From: CAWFPR01 sp963817635
GTDB taxonomy: Bacteria; Acidobacteriota; Vicinamibacteria; Vicinamibacterales; 2-12-FULL-66-21
Length of the DNA stretch: 64,000 bases
Assembly (NCBI GenBank): GCA_963817635.1
Contig: CAWFPR010000003.1
Location: 62,001-126,000 of the forward strand
Direction of reading: 5' to 3'
Shown: positions 19,093-29,968 of the stretch, in pieces
Numbering within the stretch: the first letter of the stretch is position 1
Layout of the letters: every line of letters begins with the position of its first letter
The notes under the pieces: generated by a model
The model's input: the letters and a program-made list of their open reading frames with translations, nothing else
Told to the model about the DNA's origin: nothing
The model's database searches: none
Made by a program: the position numbers and the translations under genes

Positions 19093-19371
19093 ATGCCTGA
19101 GCTGCACCGGCACGATCCGTTTCACGGTGTGTTCCTGCACGATGCGACGAGCAGCGTCGCCCGCCTGGACCGCCATCCCCACGCGCCCCACACCCTGCCC
19201 GATCCGAAGACAGGCCGCGACCTGCGCATCGCCACGGTCGAACTCTCAGGAGCCATCTGCCCGGTGTGCCAGCGGCGCGCCGACGGCGGGTTCGTCTCCT
19301 TCGTCTCTGACCTGCGCCTCGTCTTTGCCTGCCCGCACTGCCGCGACCTGGTGTGGATTAACGGAGCTTAG
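19093..19371 (+). CDS. Small zinc-ribbon-like hypothetical protein
   Basis: About 92 residues starting MPELHRHDPFHGVFLHD. Two CxxC pairs, CPVC (about residue 54) and CPHC (about residue 81), are spaced like a zinc ribbon around a beta-rich core. No named family is recognised. It is monocistronic, with a predicted promoter immediately upstream and a terminator hairpin 18 bases downstream. The in-frame ATG at 19084 would add three residues. Confidence 0.6.
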   Translation: MPELHRHDPFHGVFLHDATSSVARLDRHPHAPHTLPDPKTGRDLRIATVELSGAICPVCQRRADGGFVSFVSDLRLVFACPHCRDLVWINGA

Positions 19372-19389
19372 ACAGAGGCTCGAGGCTTC

Positions 19390-19412
19390 GGGCTTGGGGC
19401 CCAAGCCCCTTT
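19390..19412 (+). terminator. Rho-independent-like terminator
   Basis: GGGCTTGG (19390-19397) pairs with CCAAGCCC (19401-19408) around a three-base loop and is followed by CTTT. It lies just after the stop codon at 19371 and before the tRNA-Leu gene. Confidence 0.65.
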
Positions 19413-19450
19413 CGAGCCGTGCTAGGCTAGAATCGAAGGCCGGCTTCGAC

Positions 19451-19537
19451 GCGAGAGTGGCGGAACTGGCAGACGCGCCGGACTTAGGATCCGGTGGCCG
19501 AAAGGCCATGGGGGTTCGACTCCCCCCTTTCGCACCA
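19451..19537 (+). tRNA. tRNA-Leu (anticodon UAG)
   Basis: The 87-base sequence folds as a class II tRNA. The acceptor GCGAGAG pairs with CTTTCGC (one G-U pair), followed by A and an encoded CCA. The anticodon stem CCGGA/TCCGG holds the loop CTTAGGA, giving anticodon TAG. A variable arm (GGCC-GAAA-GGCC) and a T arm with GGTTCGACTCC are present. A TAGAAT box at 19428-19433 may be its -10 element. The 3' end can alternatively pair with bases about 50 positions downstream (see findings). Confidence 0.95.
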
Positions 19538-19584
19538 CTCGACTCGGCCGCGCCAGGTGCGGCCTCGCTCGTGGCAGGCCCCCT
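19535..19584. repeat. Palindromic element (copy 1), after tRNA-Leu
   Basis: The sequence CTCGACTCGGCCGC...GCGGCCTCGCTCGTGGCAGGCCCC is imperfectly palindromic. Its ends match the element inside engB (25747-25789) and a shorter form inside the GH127 gene (45403-45432): all share CTCGAC at one end and GCTCG-GG(A/C)CAGGCCCC-type sequence at the other. This copy is in the leader region between tRNA-Leu and tig. Confidence 0.65.
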
Positions 19585-19665
19585 GTAGTGGTGCGCCAGG
19601 CCTGAGAGAGCGACGCGAGTCGAGGGGAAGGCGGACCGACACCCATCGGCATTGCACCCAACTCA

Positions 19666-20994
19666 ATGAAGACTGAATTCATCGACCTGAGCGAAACGCA
19701 GAAGAACCTCGTCGTGGAAATCCCGAGCGCCGTCGTCGATGCCGAGATCGACAAGGTGGCGCGCGACTACAGCAAGGCGGCGCGCATCCCGGGGTTTCGT
19801 CCCGGCAAGGTCCCGGCCAAGGTCGTCCGCCAGCGGTTCCGCGATCAGATCCTGCACGACGTGGCGCACGGGCTGATACCCCGGGCGGTCGACGAGGCGC
19901 TGCGGGAAAAAGGGGTCGAGCCGGTCGATACGCCGGATATCAAGGACGTCGTCGTCGAGGAAGGCCAGCCGCTGAAGTTCACCGCCACGTTCGAGACCGT
20001 GCCGCCGATCGACCCCGGCGACTACGCCGCCATCACGCTGCAGTTGACCGCCACCAGCGTGGGCGACGACAACGTCGAACAGGCCCTGTCGTCGCTGCGC
20101 GAACGCGCGGCGCGCTACGAGCCGGTCGAGGCGCGGGGGGTGGAAGTCGGCGACTCGGTCGTCGTCGATCTGACGCGGACCGCGCGCGAGAAAGTCGAGG
20201 CGCCGCTCATCGTCGTGCCAGGGGCTCCGGCGCCGGAGGGGAAAGAACAGACCGACACGCACGACGGCGTCACGGTGGAGATCGGCGCGCCGGCCAACCC
20301 CCCGGGCTTCGACGAGGAGCTGGCGGGGCTCCACACCGGCGAGTCGAAGACGTTCAACGTGGAGTACCCGGCCGACTACACCATCCAGGAGCTGGCCGGC
20401 ACGACGGTCCGGTACGATGTCTCCGTCAAGGCGATCCGCAAGCGCGTCGTGCCCGACCTGGACGACGAGTTTGCGAAGGACATGGGGGACTTCGAAAATC
20501 TCGAGGCGCTGCGGACGCGCGTGCGGTCGGACCTGGAACACGAGGCAATGCACGAGCGCGAGCGCGAGATGCGCGCCGACCTCCTCAAGCAAATCGCCGC
20601 AAAGGTGAGCTTTGAGGTGCCGGCCGCCCTCCTCCAGCGCGAGATCGACCGCCGGGTCGAGGAATTCGTCCGCCGGCTGATGGAACAGCAGATCGACCCG
20701 ATGAAGGTCAACATCAACTGGGAGGAATTCCGCGAGAAGCAGCGTGACGCCGCCGCCGAGGCCGTCCGGGGCGCCCTCGTGCTCGACGAGGTCGCGCGCC
20801 GGGAGAACATCAGCGCGACCGACGCCGAGGTGATGGCGGAGGTCGAGCGCTACGCCGAGCGGAGCGGGCGCACCGCCGTGGCGGTCAAGGCCCGCCTGGA
20901 GAAGGAGGGGGGGCTTGCACGGCTGTACTCGGGATTGCGCCGGGAAAAGGCCATGGACTTCCTCCTGACCCAGGCCACAAAGGTCCAGGCCTGA
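19666..20994 (+). CDS. tig: Trigger factor (ribosome-associated chaperone, peptidyl-prolyl isomerase)
   Basis: 442 residues, the normal length. The N-terminal domain carries the ribosome-docking motif GFRPGKVP (about 43-50). The central FKBP-like domain (about 150-250) contains VEVGDSVVVDLT and GFDEELAGLHTGESKTF. The long helical C-terminal chaperone domain runs to the end. It binds nascent chains at the ribosome exit. It is followed by clpP and clpX in the conserved tig-clpP-clpX-lon order. A strong promoter before clpP suggests that clpPX can be expressed separately. Confidence 0.95.
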   Translation: MKTEFIDLSETQKNLVVEIPSAVVDAEIDKVARDYSKAARIPGFRPGKVPAKVVRQRFRDQILHDVAHGLIPRAVDEALREKGVEPVDTPDIKDVVVEEGQPLKFTATFETVPPIDPGDYAAITLQLTATSVGDDNVEQALSSLRERAARYEPVEARGVEVGDSVVVDLTRTAREKVEAPLIVVPGAPAPEGKEQTDTHDGVTVEIGAPANPPGFDEELAGLHTGESKTFNVEYPADYTIQELAGTTVRYDVSVKAIRKRVVPDLDDEFAKDMGDFENLEALRTRVRSDLEHEAMHEREREMRADLLKQIAAKVSFEVPAALLQREIDRRVEEFVRRLMEQQIDPMKVNINWEEFREKQRDAAAEAVRGALVLDEVARRENISATDAEVMAEVERYAERSGRTAVAVKARLEKEGGLARLYSGLRREKAMDFLLTQATKVQA

Positions 20995-21006
20995 TCTGCC
21001 GATAAA

Positions 21007-21034
21007 TTGACAAGGACAGGGGGCGTGGTACAAT
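21007..21034 (+). promoter_or_regulatory. Promoter of clpP
   Basis: TTGACA (21007-21012), 16 bases, then TACAAT (21029-21034). It lies 12 bases after the tig stop codon and about 80 bases before the clpP ATG. Confidence 0.75.
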
Positions 21035-21112
21035 TGCAGGAAGCCGTACCGATTACCTGCCCTGTCGATTTAATAGACATCCCCAGCACATAACTCGCAT
21101 CCGGGGTTCACA

Positions 21113-21712
21113 ATGGCTGAACGCATGCAGCTCATTCCGATGGTGGTCGAACAGACCAACCGCGGTGAGCGCGCTTACGACATTTTTTCGCGGCTCCTGA
21201 AGGACAGCATCATCTTCGTGGGGACCCCGATTGACGACAACATCGCCAATCTTGTAATCGCCCAGATGCTGTTCCTGGAGGCCGAAGACCCGGATCGGGA
21301 CATCCTGCTGTACATAAACAGTCCAGGCGGCGTGGTGACAGCCGGCATGGCGATTTACGACACGATGCAATTCATCAAGCCGGACGTCCAGACGTATTGC
21401 ATCGGCCAGGCGGCCTCGGTCGCGGCCGTCCTGCTGGCGGCCGGGGCCAAGGGCAAGCGCTTCTCGCTCCCGAACTCGCGCATCCTGATTCACCAGCCGT
21501 GGGTGCAGGGGCTCGGAGGGCAAACGACCGATATCGACATCCATGCCCGTGAGCTGCTCCGGACGCGCGAGCGGTTGAACCAGATCCTGGCGCTGCACTG
21601 CGGCCAGACGCTCAAGCGGATCCAGGACGATACGGAGCGGGACTACATCATGGGGCCCGAGCAGGGCAAGGAATACGGTATCATTGACGATGTCATCCGG
21701 AAACGCGCGTAA
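21113..21712 (+). CDS. clpP: ATP-dependent Clp protease proteolytic subunit
   Basis: 199 residues starting MAERMQLIPMVVEQTNRGER. The active-site serine is S102 in GQAASVAAVLLAAG and the catalytic histidine is H127 in LIHQPW. The oligomer-handle region (TDIDIHARELLRTRERLNQI) and the C-terminal YGIIDDV are conserved. It forms the barrel peptidase that degrades substrates delivered by ClpX, encoded 94 bases downstream. The gene is intact, which contrasts with clpX. Confidence 0.97.
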   Translation: MAERMQLIPMVVEQTNRGERAYDIFSRLLKDSIIFVGTPIDDNIANLVIAQMLFLEAEDPDRDILLYINSPGGVVTAGMAIYDTMQFIKPDVQTYCIGQAASVAAVLLAAGAKGKRFSLPNSRILIHQPWVQGLGGQTTDIDIHARELLRTRERLNQILALHCGQTLKRIQDDTERDYIMGPEQGKEYGIIDDVIRKRA

Positions 21713-21806
21713 CTGGCAGGCTGTACGAGGGTTAGCGCGGGTGGCCCGCGCGACCGAGCGTCGGCTCGGCGTCATCACGCCGGCGACCTAGCGTCCAAGG
21801 GCAACC

Positions 21807-23050
<1,244 letters not shown>

Positions 23051-23058
<8 letters not shown>

Positions 23059-23073
23059 CCCCTGGCTAGCCCG
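23051..23073. terminator. Perfect hairpin over the clpX stop codon
   Basis: CGGGCTAGCC (23051-23060) and GGCTAGCCCG (23064-23073) are exact reverse complements with a three-base loop. The clpX stop codon TAG lies in the left arm. No U-run follows, so this may stabilise the mRNA 3' end rather than terminate. Confidence 0.6.
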
Positions 23074-23221
23074 CAGATTGCAGACTGCAGGGTGCAGAGT
23101 GCAGATTGACGGATTGTTGAGTGCCGAGTGCCGAATCGGGTACCCCAATCAACAATCGGTCACTCAACAATCGGTCAATCTGCACTCCGGCAATCTGCAC
23201 TCTGCAGTCTGCAATCTGCAA
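23074..23221. repeat. Long imperfect inverted repeat between clpX and lon
   Basis: The left half (23074-23140) is built of GCAGATTGCAGACTGCAG, GTGCAGAGTGCAGATTG and GGATTGTTGAGTGCCGAG phrases. The right half (23153-23221) is its imperfect reverse complement (ACTCAACAATCGGTCAATC, TCTGCACTCTGCAGTCTGC). The centre is about 12 bases. The whole clpX-lon spacer is therefore one foldable structure ending seven bases before the lon start codon. Confidence 0.85.
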
Positions 23222-23227
23222 TAAGAC

Positions 23228-25621
<2,394 letters not shown>

Positions 25622-25709
25622 ACGCGCCCGCTGTCCGCGCTCCGCTGTCCGCCGCTCGCCGGATCGAACCCGGCAGCGGAGAGCTCGGAACGCCAGGCGG
25701 ATCCCGGTT

Positions 25710-26495
25710 TTGAAAATACTTCGCGCGGAGTTCGTGACGAGCGCCGCCCCTCGACTCGCCCCTACGGGGCTCGCTCGGGGCAGGCCCCCGGCGGAGATGG
25801 GCGGCATTCCGAACGACGGGCTCGCGCAGTTTGCCTTTGCGGGGCGATCGAACGTCGGCAAGTCGACGTTGCTCAACGCGCTGGTGCGCCAGAAAATCGC
25901 GCGAACCAGCGCCGCCCCCGGCAAGACCCGGCTGGCCAACATCTTTCGCATCACGGCGGAAGGAGGCCCCGGCGGACCGGGGCGGTGGAGCTGTTACTTC
26001 GTCGATCTGCCCGGGTATGGGTACGCTCGCGGCGGCGACGACGCGGCCGGGGAGCTCGCCGGCGTCGCTGAAGGGTACTTCGCGGGTCGGGGCCCGGCGT
26101 CCGGCGCTCGGGGCTCGACGCTCGGCGCTCGGGGTTGCGGGACGGACGGTTCGACTTCCGAGCGCCGACCGCCGACCGCCGACCGCCGGCACGCGACCTT
26201 TCTCCTCGTCGATGCGCGCCATCCTGGGCTCAAATCGGACGCCCAGGCGCACCGCTGGCTGTGCGAGGTCGCGGGCCAGCCGTACATCGTCGCCACCAAG
26301 GTCGATAAACTCTCGCGCGCGGAGCGAACGCGCAACCTTCGGGAACTCGAACGTGTATTTGGAACGGCCGCTCTGCCCCTCTCGGCAACGGGCGGCGAAG
26401 GATTGGATGAACTGTGGAGAACGATAGCAAACCTGGCCCGGGGAATCGGCAGCACGGTGGACGACGGGACGGGGGCGGAGGACGCGCCCCGGTAG
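25710..26495 (+). CDS. engB: Ribosome-biogenesis GTPase EngB/YsxC/YihA with in-frame repeat insertions
   Basis: 261 residues against about 200 for the family. The G motifs are G1 GRSNVGKS (about 45-52), G3 DLPGYGYA (about 97-104), G4 TKVDK and SATGGEGLDEL. Two parts are extra. Residues about 12-27 (APRLAPTGLARGRP) are encoded by the palindromic element at 25747-25789. Residues about 125-161, Gly/Ser/Arg-rich, are encoded by a phrase-repeat block (26084-26194) placed between G3 and LLVDARHP. Both keep the frame. The start is TTG 25710. It overlaps rho by 82 bases. EngB assists 50S assembly and is usually essential, so the inserts are probably tolerated as loops. Confidence 0.88.
   Translation: MKILRAEFVTSAAPRLAPTGLARGRPPAEMGGIPNDGLAQFAFAGRSNVGKSTLLNALVRQKIARTSAAPGKTRLANIFRITAEGGPGGPGRWSCYFVDLPGYGYARGGDDAAGELAGVAEGYFAGRGPASGARGSTLGARGCGTDGSTSERRPPTADRRHATFLLVDARHPGLKSDAQAHRWLCEVAGQPYIVATKVDKLSRAERTRNLRELERVFGTAALPLSATGGEGLDELWRTIANLARGIGSTVDDGTGAEDAPR
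25747..25789. repeat. Palindromic element (copy 2), inside engB
   Basis: CCCCTCGACTCGCCCC-TAC-GGGGCTCGCTCGGGGCAGGC: an imperfect palindrome related to copy 1 after tRNA-Leu. It is translated in frame near the N-terminus of EngB. Confidence 0.65.
26084..26194. repeat. Phrase-repeat block translated within engB
   Basis: The left part repeats CGGCGCTCGGGG / CTCGACGCTCGG phrases. The right part is GAGCGCCGACC followed by tandem GCCGACC units (CCGACCGCCGACCGCCGACC). The two parts are complementary in places (GCGCTCGG with CCGAGCGC), so the block can form a hairpin. It adds about 37 residues with no counterpart in ordinary EngB proteins. Confidence 0.75.
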
Positions 26496-27805
26496 CCACC
26501 GAAGAAGCCACGCCGCCGCCGGCCGAGGGCCAGGCCGCGCAGGTGCACGTGGACCTGTCCACGCTCAAGGAGATGGGCGTCACCGAGCTGACGAGCATCG
26601 CCAAACAGCTCGACGTCCCGGGTGCGACCGGCATGCGCAAGCAGGAGCTGATCTTCGAGATCCTGAAGACGCGCGCCGAGAAGAGCGGCCTGCTCTTCTC
26701 CGAAGGGGTGCTCGAGACGCTGCCGGACGGCTTCGGCTTCCTGCGCGCGCCGGACTACAACTACCTGCCGGGCCCCGACGACATCTACGTCTCCCCGTCA
26801 CAGATTCGGAAGTTCGACCTCCACACGGGCGACACGGTGTCGGGCCAGATTCGCCCGCCGAAGGAAGGCGAGCGCTACTTCGCGCTCATCAAGGTCGAGG
26901 CGGTCAACTTCGAGCCGCCCGAGAAGGCGCGCGAGAAGCTGTTCTTCGAGAACCTGACGCCGCTCTACCCGCAGAACCGCATCAACCTGGAAGCCGCGCC
27001 CGACAATCTCTCGGCGCGCGTCATGGACCTGATGGTCCCGATCGGCAAGGGACAGCGCGGCCTCATCGTCGCGCCGCCGCGCACCGGCAAGACGATGCTG
27101 CTCCAGAACATCGCGAACAGCATCACGACCAATCACCCCGAGGTGTATCTCATCGTCCTGCTCATCGACGAGCGGCCGGAAGAAGTCACCGACATGCAGC
27201 GCTCGGTCAAGGGTGAGGTCATCTCGTCCACGTTCGACGAGCCGGCGACCCGCCACGTACAGGTCGCCGAGATGGTAATCGAGAAGGCCAAGCGCCTCGT
27301 CGAGCACAAGAAGGACGTCGTCATCCTGCTGGATTCGATCACGCGCCTCGCGCGTGCCTACAACACGATCGTGCCGCCGTCGGGCAAGGTGCTGTCAGGC
27401 GGCGTGGACTCGAACGCGCTGCAGCGGCCGAAGCGCTTCTTCGGTGCCGCGCGGAACATCGAGGAAGGCGGCTCGCTGACGATCATCGCGACCGCGCTCG
27501 TGGATACCGGGTCGCGCATGGACGAAGTGATCTTCGAGGAGTTCAAGGGCACCGGCAACCTCGAGATCCACCTCGATCGCAAGCTCACCGACCGCCGCGT
27601 GTTCCCGTCGATCGACATCCAGAAGAGCGGCACGCGCAAGGAAGAGCTCCTCATCCCGAAGGAGGATCTCAACCGCGTGTGGGTGCTCCGCAAGGTGCTG
27701 ACGCCGCTGTCTCCCGTCGAAGCGATGGAACTGCTGCTGTCGAAGATGGCGAAGACCAAGTCGAACGCGGAGTTCCTGGGGTCGATGGCCAACGGCGGGC
27801 GGTAA
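26414..27805 (+). CDS. rho: Transcription termination factor Rho
   Basis: 463 residues from GTG 26414, overlapping engB by 82 bases. A Gly/Arg-rich, presumably disordered N-terminus (about 1-40) is followed by the Rho N-terminal helical domain (LSTLKEMGVTELTSIAKQL), the RNA-binding cold-shock-like domain (GVLETLPDGFGFLR), the Walker A region PPRTGKTM, the Q-loop/R-loop region (SITRLARAYN, SGGVDSNALQRPKRFFGAAR) and Walker B VVILLDSIT. It terminates untranslated transcripts. The short gene-to-gene overlap makes co-expression with engB likely. Confidence 0.96.
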   Translation: MENDSKPGPGNRQHGGRRDGGGGRAPVATEEATPPPAEGQAAQVHVDLSTLKEMGVTELTSIAKQLDVPGATGMRKQELIFEILKTRAEKSGLLFSEGVLETLPDGFGFLRAPDYNYLPGPDDIYVSPSQIRKFDLHTGDTVSGQIRPPKEGERYFALIKVEAVNFEPPEKAREKLFFENLTPLYPQNRINLEAAPDNLSARVMDLMVPIGKGQRGLIVAPPRTGKTMLLQNIANSITTNHPEVYLIVLLIDERPEEVTDMQRSVKGEVISSTFDEPATRHVQVAEMVIEKAKRLVEHKKDVVILLDSITRLARAYNTIVPPSGKVLSGGVDSNALQRPKRFFGAARNIEEGGSLTIIATALVDTGSRMDEVIFEEFKGTGNLEIHLDRKLTDRRVFPSIDIQKSGTRKEELLIPKEDLNRVWVLRKVLTPLSPVEAMELLLSKMAKTKSNAEFLGSMANGGR

Positions 27806-28132
27806 CCGTTCGCGCGACGGGGCGCATCAGGAGCGCGGCGCCTCGGCCGGACGCGCGGAAAAACGCACCTCCGGCGCATGCCTGACGACGACGGCGGCGG
27901 CCAGGGTGATCCGGGGGACAGTCAACAATCAGTTGGGCGTCCGAGTATTCCGTGCGTCACTGTCGAAACCACGCCGCCGCCGCGCGGGACGCCTGCGGGC
28001 CGTTTTTCGAACTGACGGTACACGCTGGCCGCATCGCGCCGCGCCCCTGATGCGCCCCGCCGCGCCTACGCGCTCGACTCGAAGACAGAGTCTTTGACTT
28101 CCTTCCTGCCGGTCAAGGCTCCTCGTCTTGAT
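27806..28132. other. Intergenic region after rho containing dispersed repeat copy A
   Basis: No gene is supported. 27929-28064 is one copy of a dispersed repeat whose second copy lies at 36483-36613. The two differ by about ten substitutions and a five-base indel. The first ~85 bases of each are bounded by TCAGTT and AACTGA. The remainder (27806-27928 and 28065-28132) shows nothing recognisable. Confidence 0.8.
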
Positions 28133-28555
28133 TTATCCTTCGAGGAGACTCAAGAACACCCGCGGGCTCACGATGCGAATGGCGCCGTACTCCTTCAGCT
28201 CGAGCAAGTCTGAGTCTCCAGCCACCACGAACTGGGCGCGGCCTTCAATCGCTGCCGCGATGTACTTGTCGTCATCAGGGTCTTTGCTCGCGCCCGCGAC
28301 TTCGTGTTCCGCCGCGACGAATTCAGCCAGGACGACGATGTCCTCGAACCAGAGTTCAGGATCGAGCCCAGGGCGAATGTACTTGCGGACCTTTGGATAG
28401 TTGAGCGCCCGCAGGACTTCATCGACGATGGGCTGCGACAGGACGATTTCGAACAATCCGCCTCGCAGAAACATTCTGATGAGCTGCCCCGGTGGCCCCT
28501 CCGCCCGGACGGCCGCGCTGATGTAGACATTTGCGTCGAGGACGGCACGAACCAC
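28133..28555 (-). CDS. PIN-domain toxin (COG1569-like), VapC-type ribonuclease
   Basis: 140 residues. The PIN-fold acidic residues are visible: D7 in LDANVYIS, E in IVDEVLRAL (about 44), and D residues in DPDDDKYIAAA and VVAGDSDLLEL. Such proteins cut RNA and act as toxins. The gene lies three bases downstream of the Phd-like antitoxin gene, in the usual antitoxin-toxin order. Base composition is less G/C-rich than the core genes, consistent with transfer. Catalytic residues appear complete, so the toxin may be active. Confidence 0.85.
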   Translation of the reverse strand: MVRAVLDANVYISAAVRAEGPPGQLIRMFLRGGLFEIVLSQPIVDEVLRALNYPKVRKYIRPGLDPELWFEDIVVLAEFVAAEHEVAGASKDPDDDKYIAAAIEGRAQFVVAGDSDLLELKEYGAIRIVSPRVFLSLLEG

Positions 28556-28558
28556 GGC

Positions 28559-28852
28559 TTACTTCGTTTTGCGCGTGGACTTGGACGCCCGGCGACGAGC
28601 CCACCCTTTTGCTTCGGCCGCGAGTTCCGTTGCCTGGCGATCGCCCAGGGTGCTGGACTGCTGCTCCTCCATGAACTCGAGGGCATGCCGGCGCGCAAAG
28701 CGTCGCATCTGTTCGAGGCGCTCGACGGGTATTAGCGCCGCCAGGGGTTTCCCTTTTCGTTCGATGATGAACTCGTCGTGCCGAAGGGACACCCGATTCA
28801 GCATGTCTCCGATTCGCTGCCGGACATCCATCGTTGAAACCTTGTCAGTCAC
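28559..28852 (-). CDS. Phd/YefM-type antitoxin
   Basis: About 97 residues. GTG 28852 is preferred as the start because AGAGGAG lies about 8 bases upstream; TTG 28858 is in frame too. The N-terminal half (STMDVRQRIGDMLNRVSLRH, DEFIIERKGKPLAALIPVERL) is the Phd/YefM DNA-binding fold. The basic C-terminus would neutralise the PIN toxin encoded three bases downstream. A palindrome overlaps the predicted -10 box upstream, fitting autorepression. Confidence 0.85.
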   Translation of the reverse strand: MTDKVSTMDVRQRIGDMLNRVSLRHDEFIIERKGKPLAALIPVERLEQMRRFARRHALEFMEEQQSSTLGDRQATELAAEAKGWARRRASKSTRKTK

Positions 28853-28865
28853 CTGCAACTCCTCT

Positions 28866-28878
28866 AACTATGGTAGTT
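28866..28878 (-). promoter_or_regulatory. Palindromic operator over the antitoxin promoter
   Basis: AACTA-TGG-TAGTT (AACTA-CCA-TAGTT on the gene strand) is a perfect inverted repeat. On the minus strand a TTGCCT hexamer and, 17 bases later, TACCAT form a promoter whose -10 box lies within this palindrome. Confidence 0.5.
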
Positions 28879-29012
28879 GCTGTTGATGCAATAGGCAACT
28901 CACGCGCCTCCGTGCATCACCTCGCCATCTGCCCGGCCTACGTCGGCCCCGACACGCGGCAAGCGCCCGGCGCGCCCGCTGTCAGTTCGTGGGCGGCAGA
29001 GGCAGACGGGCG

Positions 29013-29915
29013 TCACCACGGCCGCAACTTGAGCACGGCGATCACGTACGCGCAGCTGGCCATGCCAAATCCGGACAGGTAACCTGACGACTTCGCGCCG
29101 ACCCACACGGTGAGGGCTGCCCGGGGCACGGGGCGATCCGTGAGATCGATACCGAGCGCGGCGTGCATGCCGCCACCGGCCACGCTGTGCGACCACAAAT
29201 CCGCGGTGAGCGTGGGCTTCATGCCGTGCACGACCCACCCGGCGAGTGTTCCGCCCGCACCGGTTTGTCGGGCAGCGCCGACCCGTTCGGTCCAGCGAAC
29301 GTAAGCGGCGCCGCTCCATGGGCCGACCGTCAGGTGGGTGCGCGCGGCATATTCGGGCCCAATCGGCGTGACCGAGGTACTGCATCGCCGGAATCGCGCG
29401 AACGTGGCCGATGCGAAGCCACGGGACTCGCACACCCTCCTCACCACCCCACACGTGATCGTGAACCACACCGTAGGCCAGTCCCCACAGCGAGACGTCG
29501 AGCAGGTTGAGCATGGACCGGGTGCGCACGTTGCCGCGGATCTGGTCCAGCGACACGGGATCGAACTGCCCGCGCCCTCGTGCCATCAGCGACACGAATC
29601 GGCTCAGGTCGCCGAATCGCGTTTCTCCGGGGGCCAGGTTGCCGTAGGCATACAGCGGCAAGTCCATCGACTCTCAGACCTTGGCAGCTCCCCACACACG
29701 GCGCCCCAACACGGCCGTGCGCGATCGGGGCTCATCAAGGGGGGCTCGTGGGCGCCCCACTCGTGGAGACACACCAGCACCGTGAAGTCGGCATCGAGAA
29801 CCCGACCGAAGTCGTCATGCGCGGGAGCCGTCTCCGGCAGGCCCAAGAGCGACTGGTACCACCTGAAGAGGGGCGCCCGACGAACGGCGGCCCCCCGAGT
29901 GGCGTCCTGGGTCAC
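29013..29915 (-). CDS. Hypothetical protein, probably membrane-associated (frameshifted)
   Basis: Three coding-like segments in different frames follow one another: 29915 to about 29680 (RWYQSLLGLPETAPAHDDFG), 29667 to about 29360 (LYAYGNLAPGETRFGDLSRF, LLDVSLWGLAYGVVHDHVWG) and about 29370 to 29013 (YVRWTERVGAARQTGAGGTL, GWVVHGMKPTLTADLWSHS, FGMASCAYVIAVLKLRPW). The last has alternating beta-strand character. I recognise no family. G/C-rich third positions support coding in each part; the N-terminal part and the GTG start at 29915 are the least certain. It is divergent from sthA by about 50 bases. Confidence 0.4.
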
Positions 29916-29968
29916 AATAGTGCCGTCCCCCGCCGATGCGGGCGTGAAGTCAAGGCCTTGGAGAGCAC

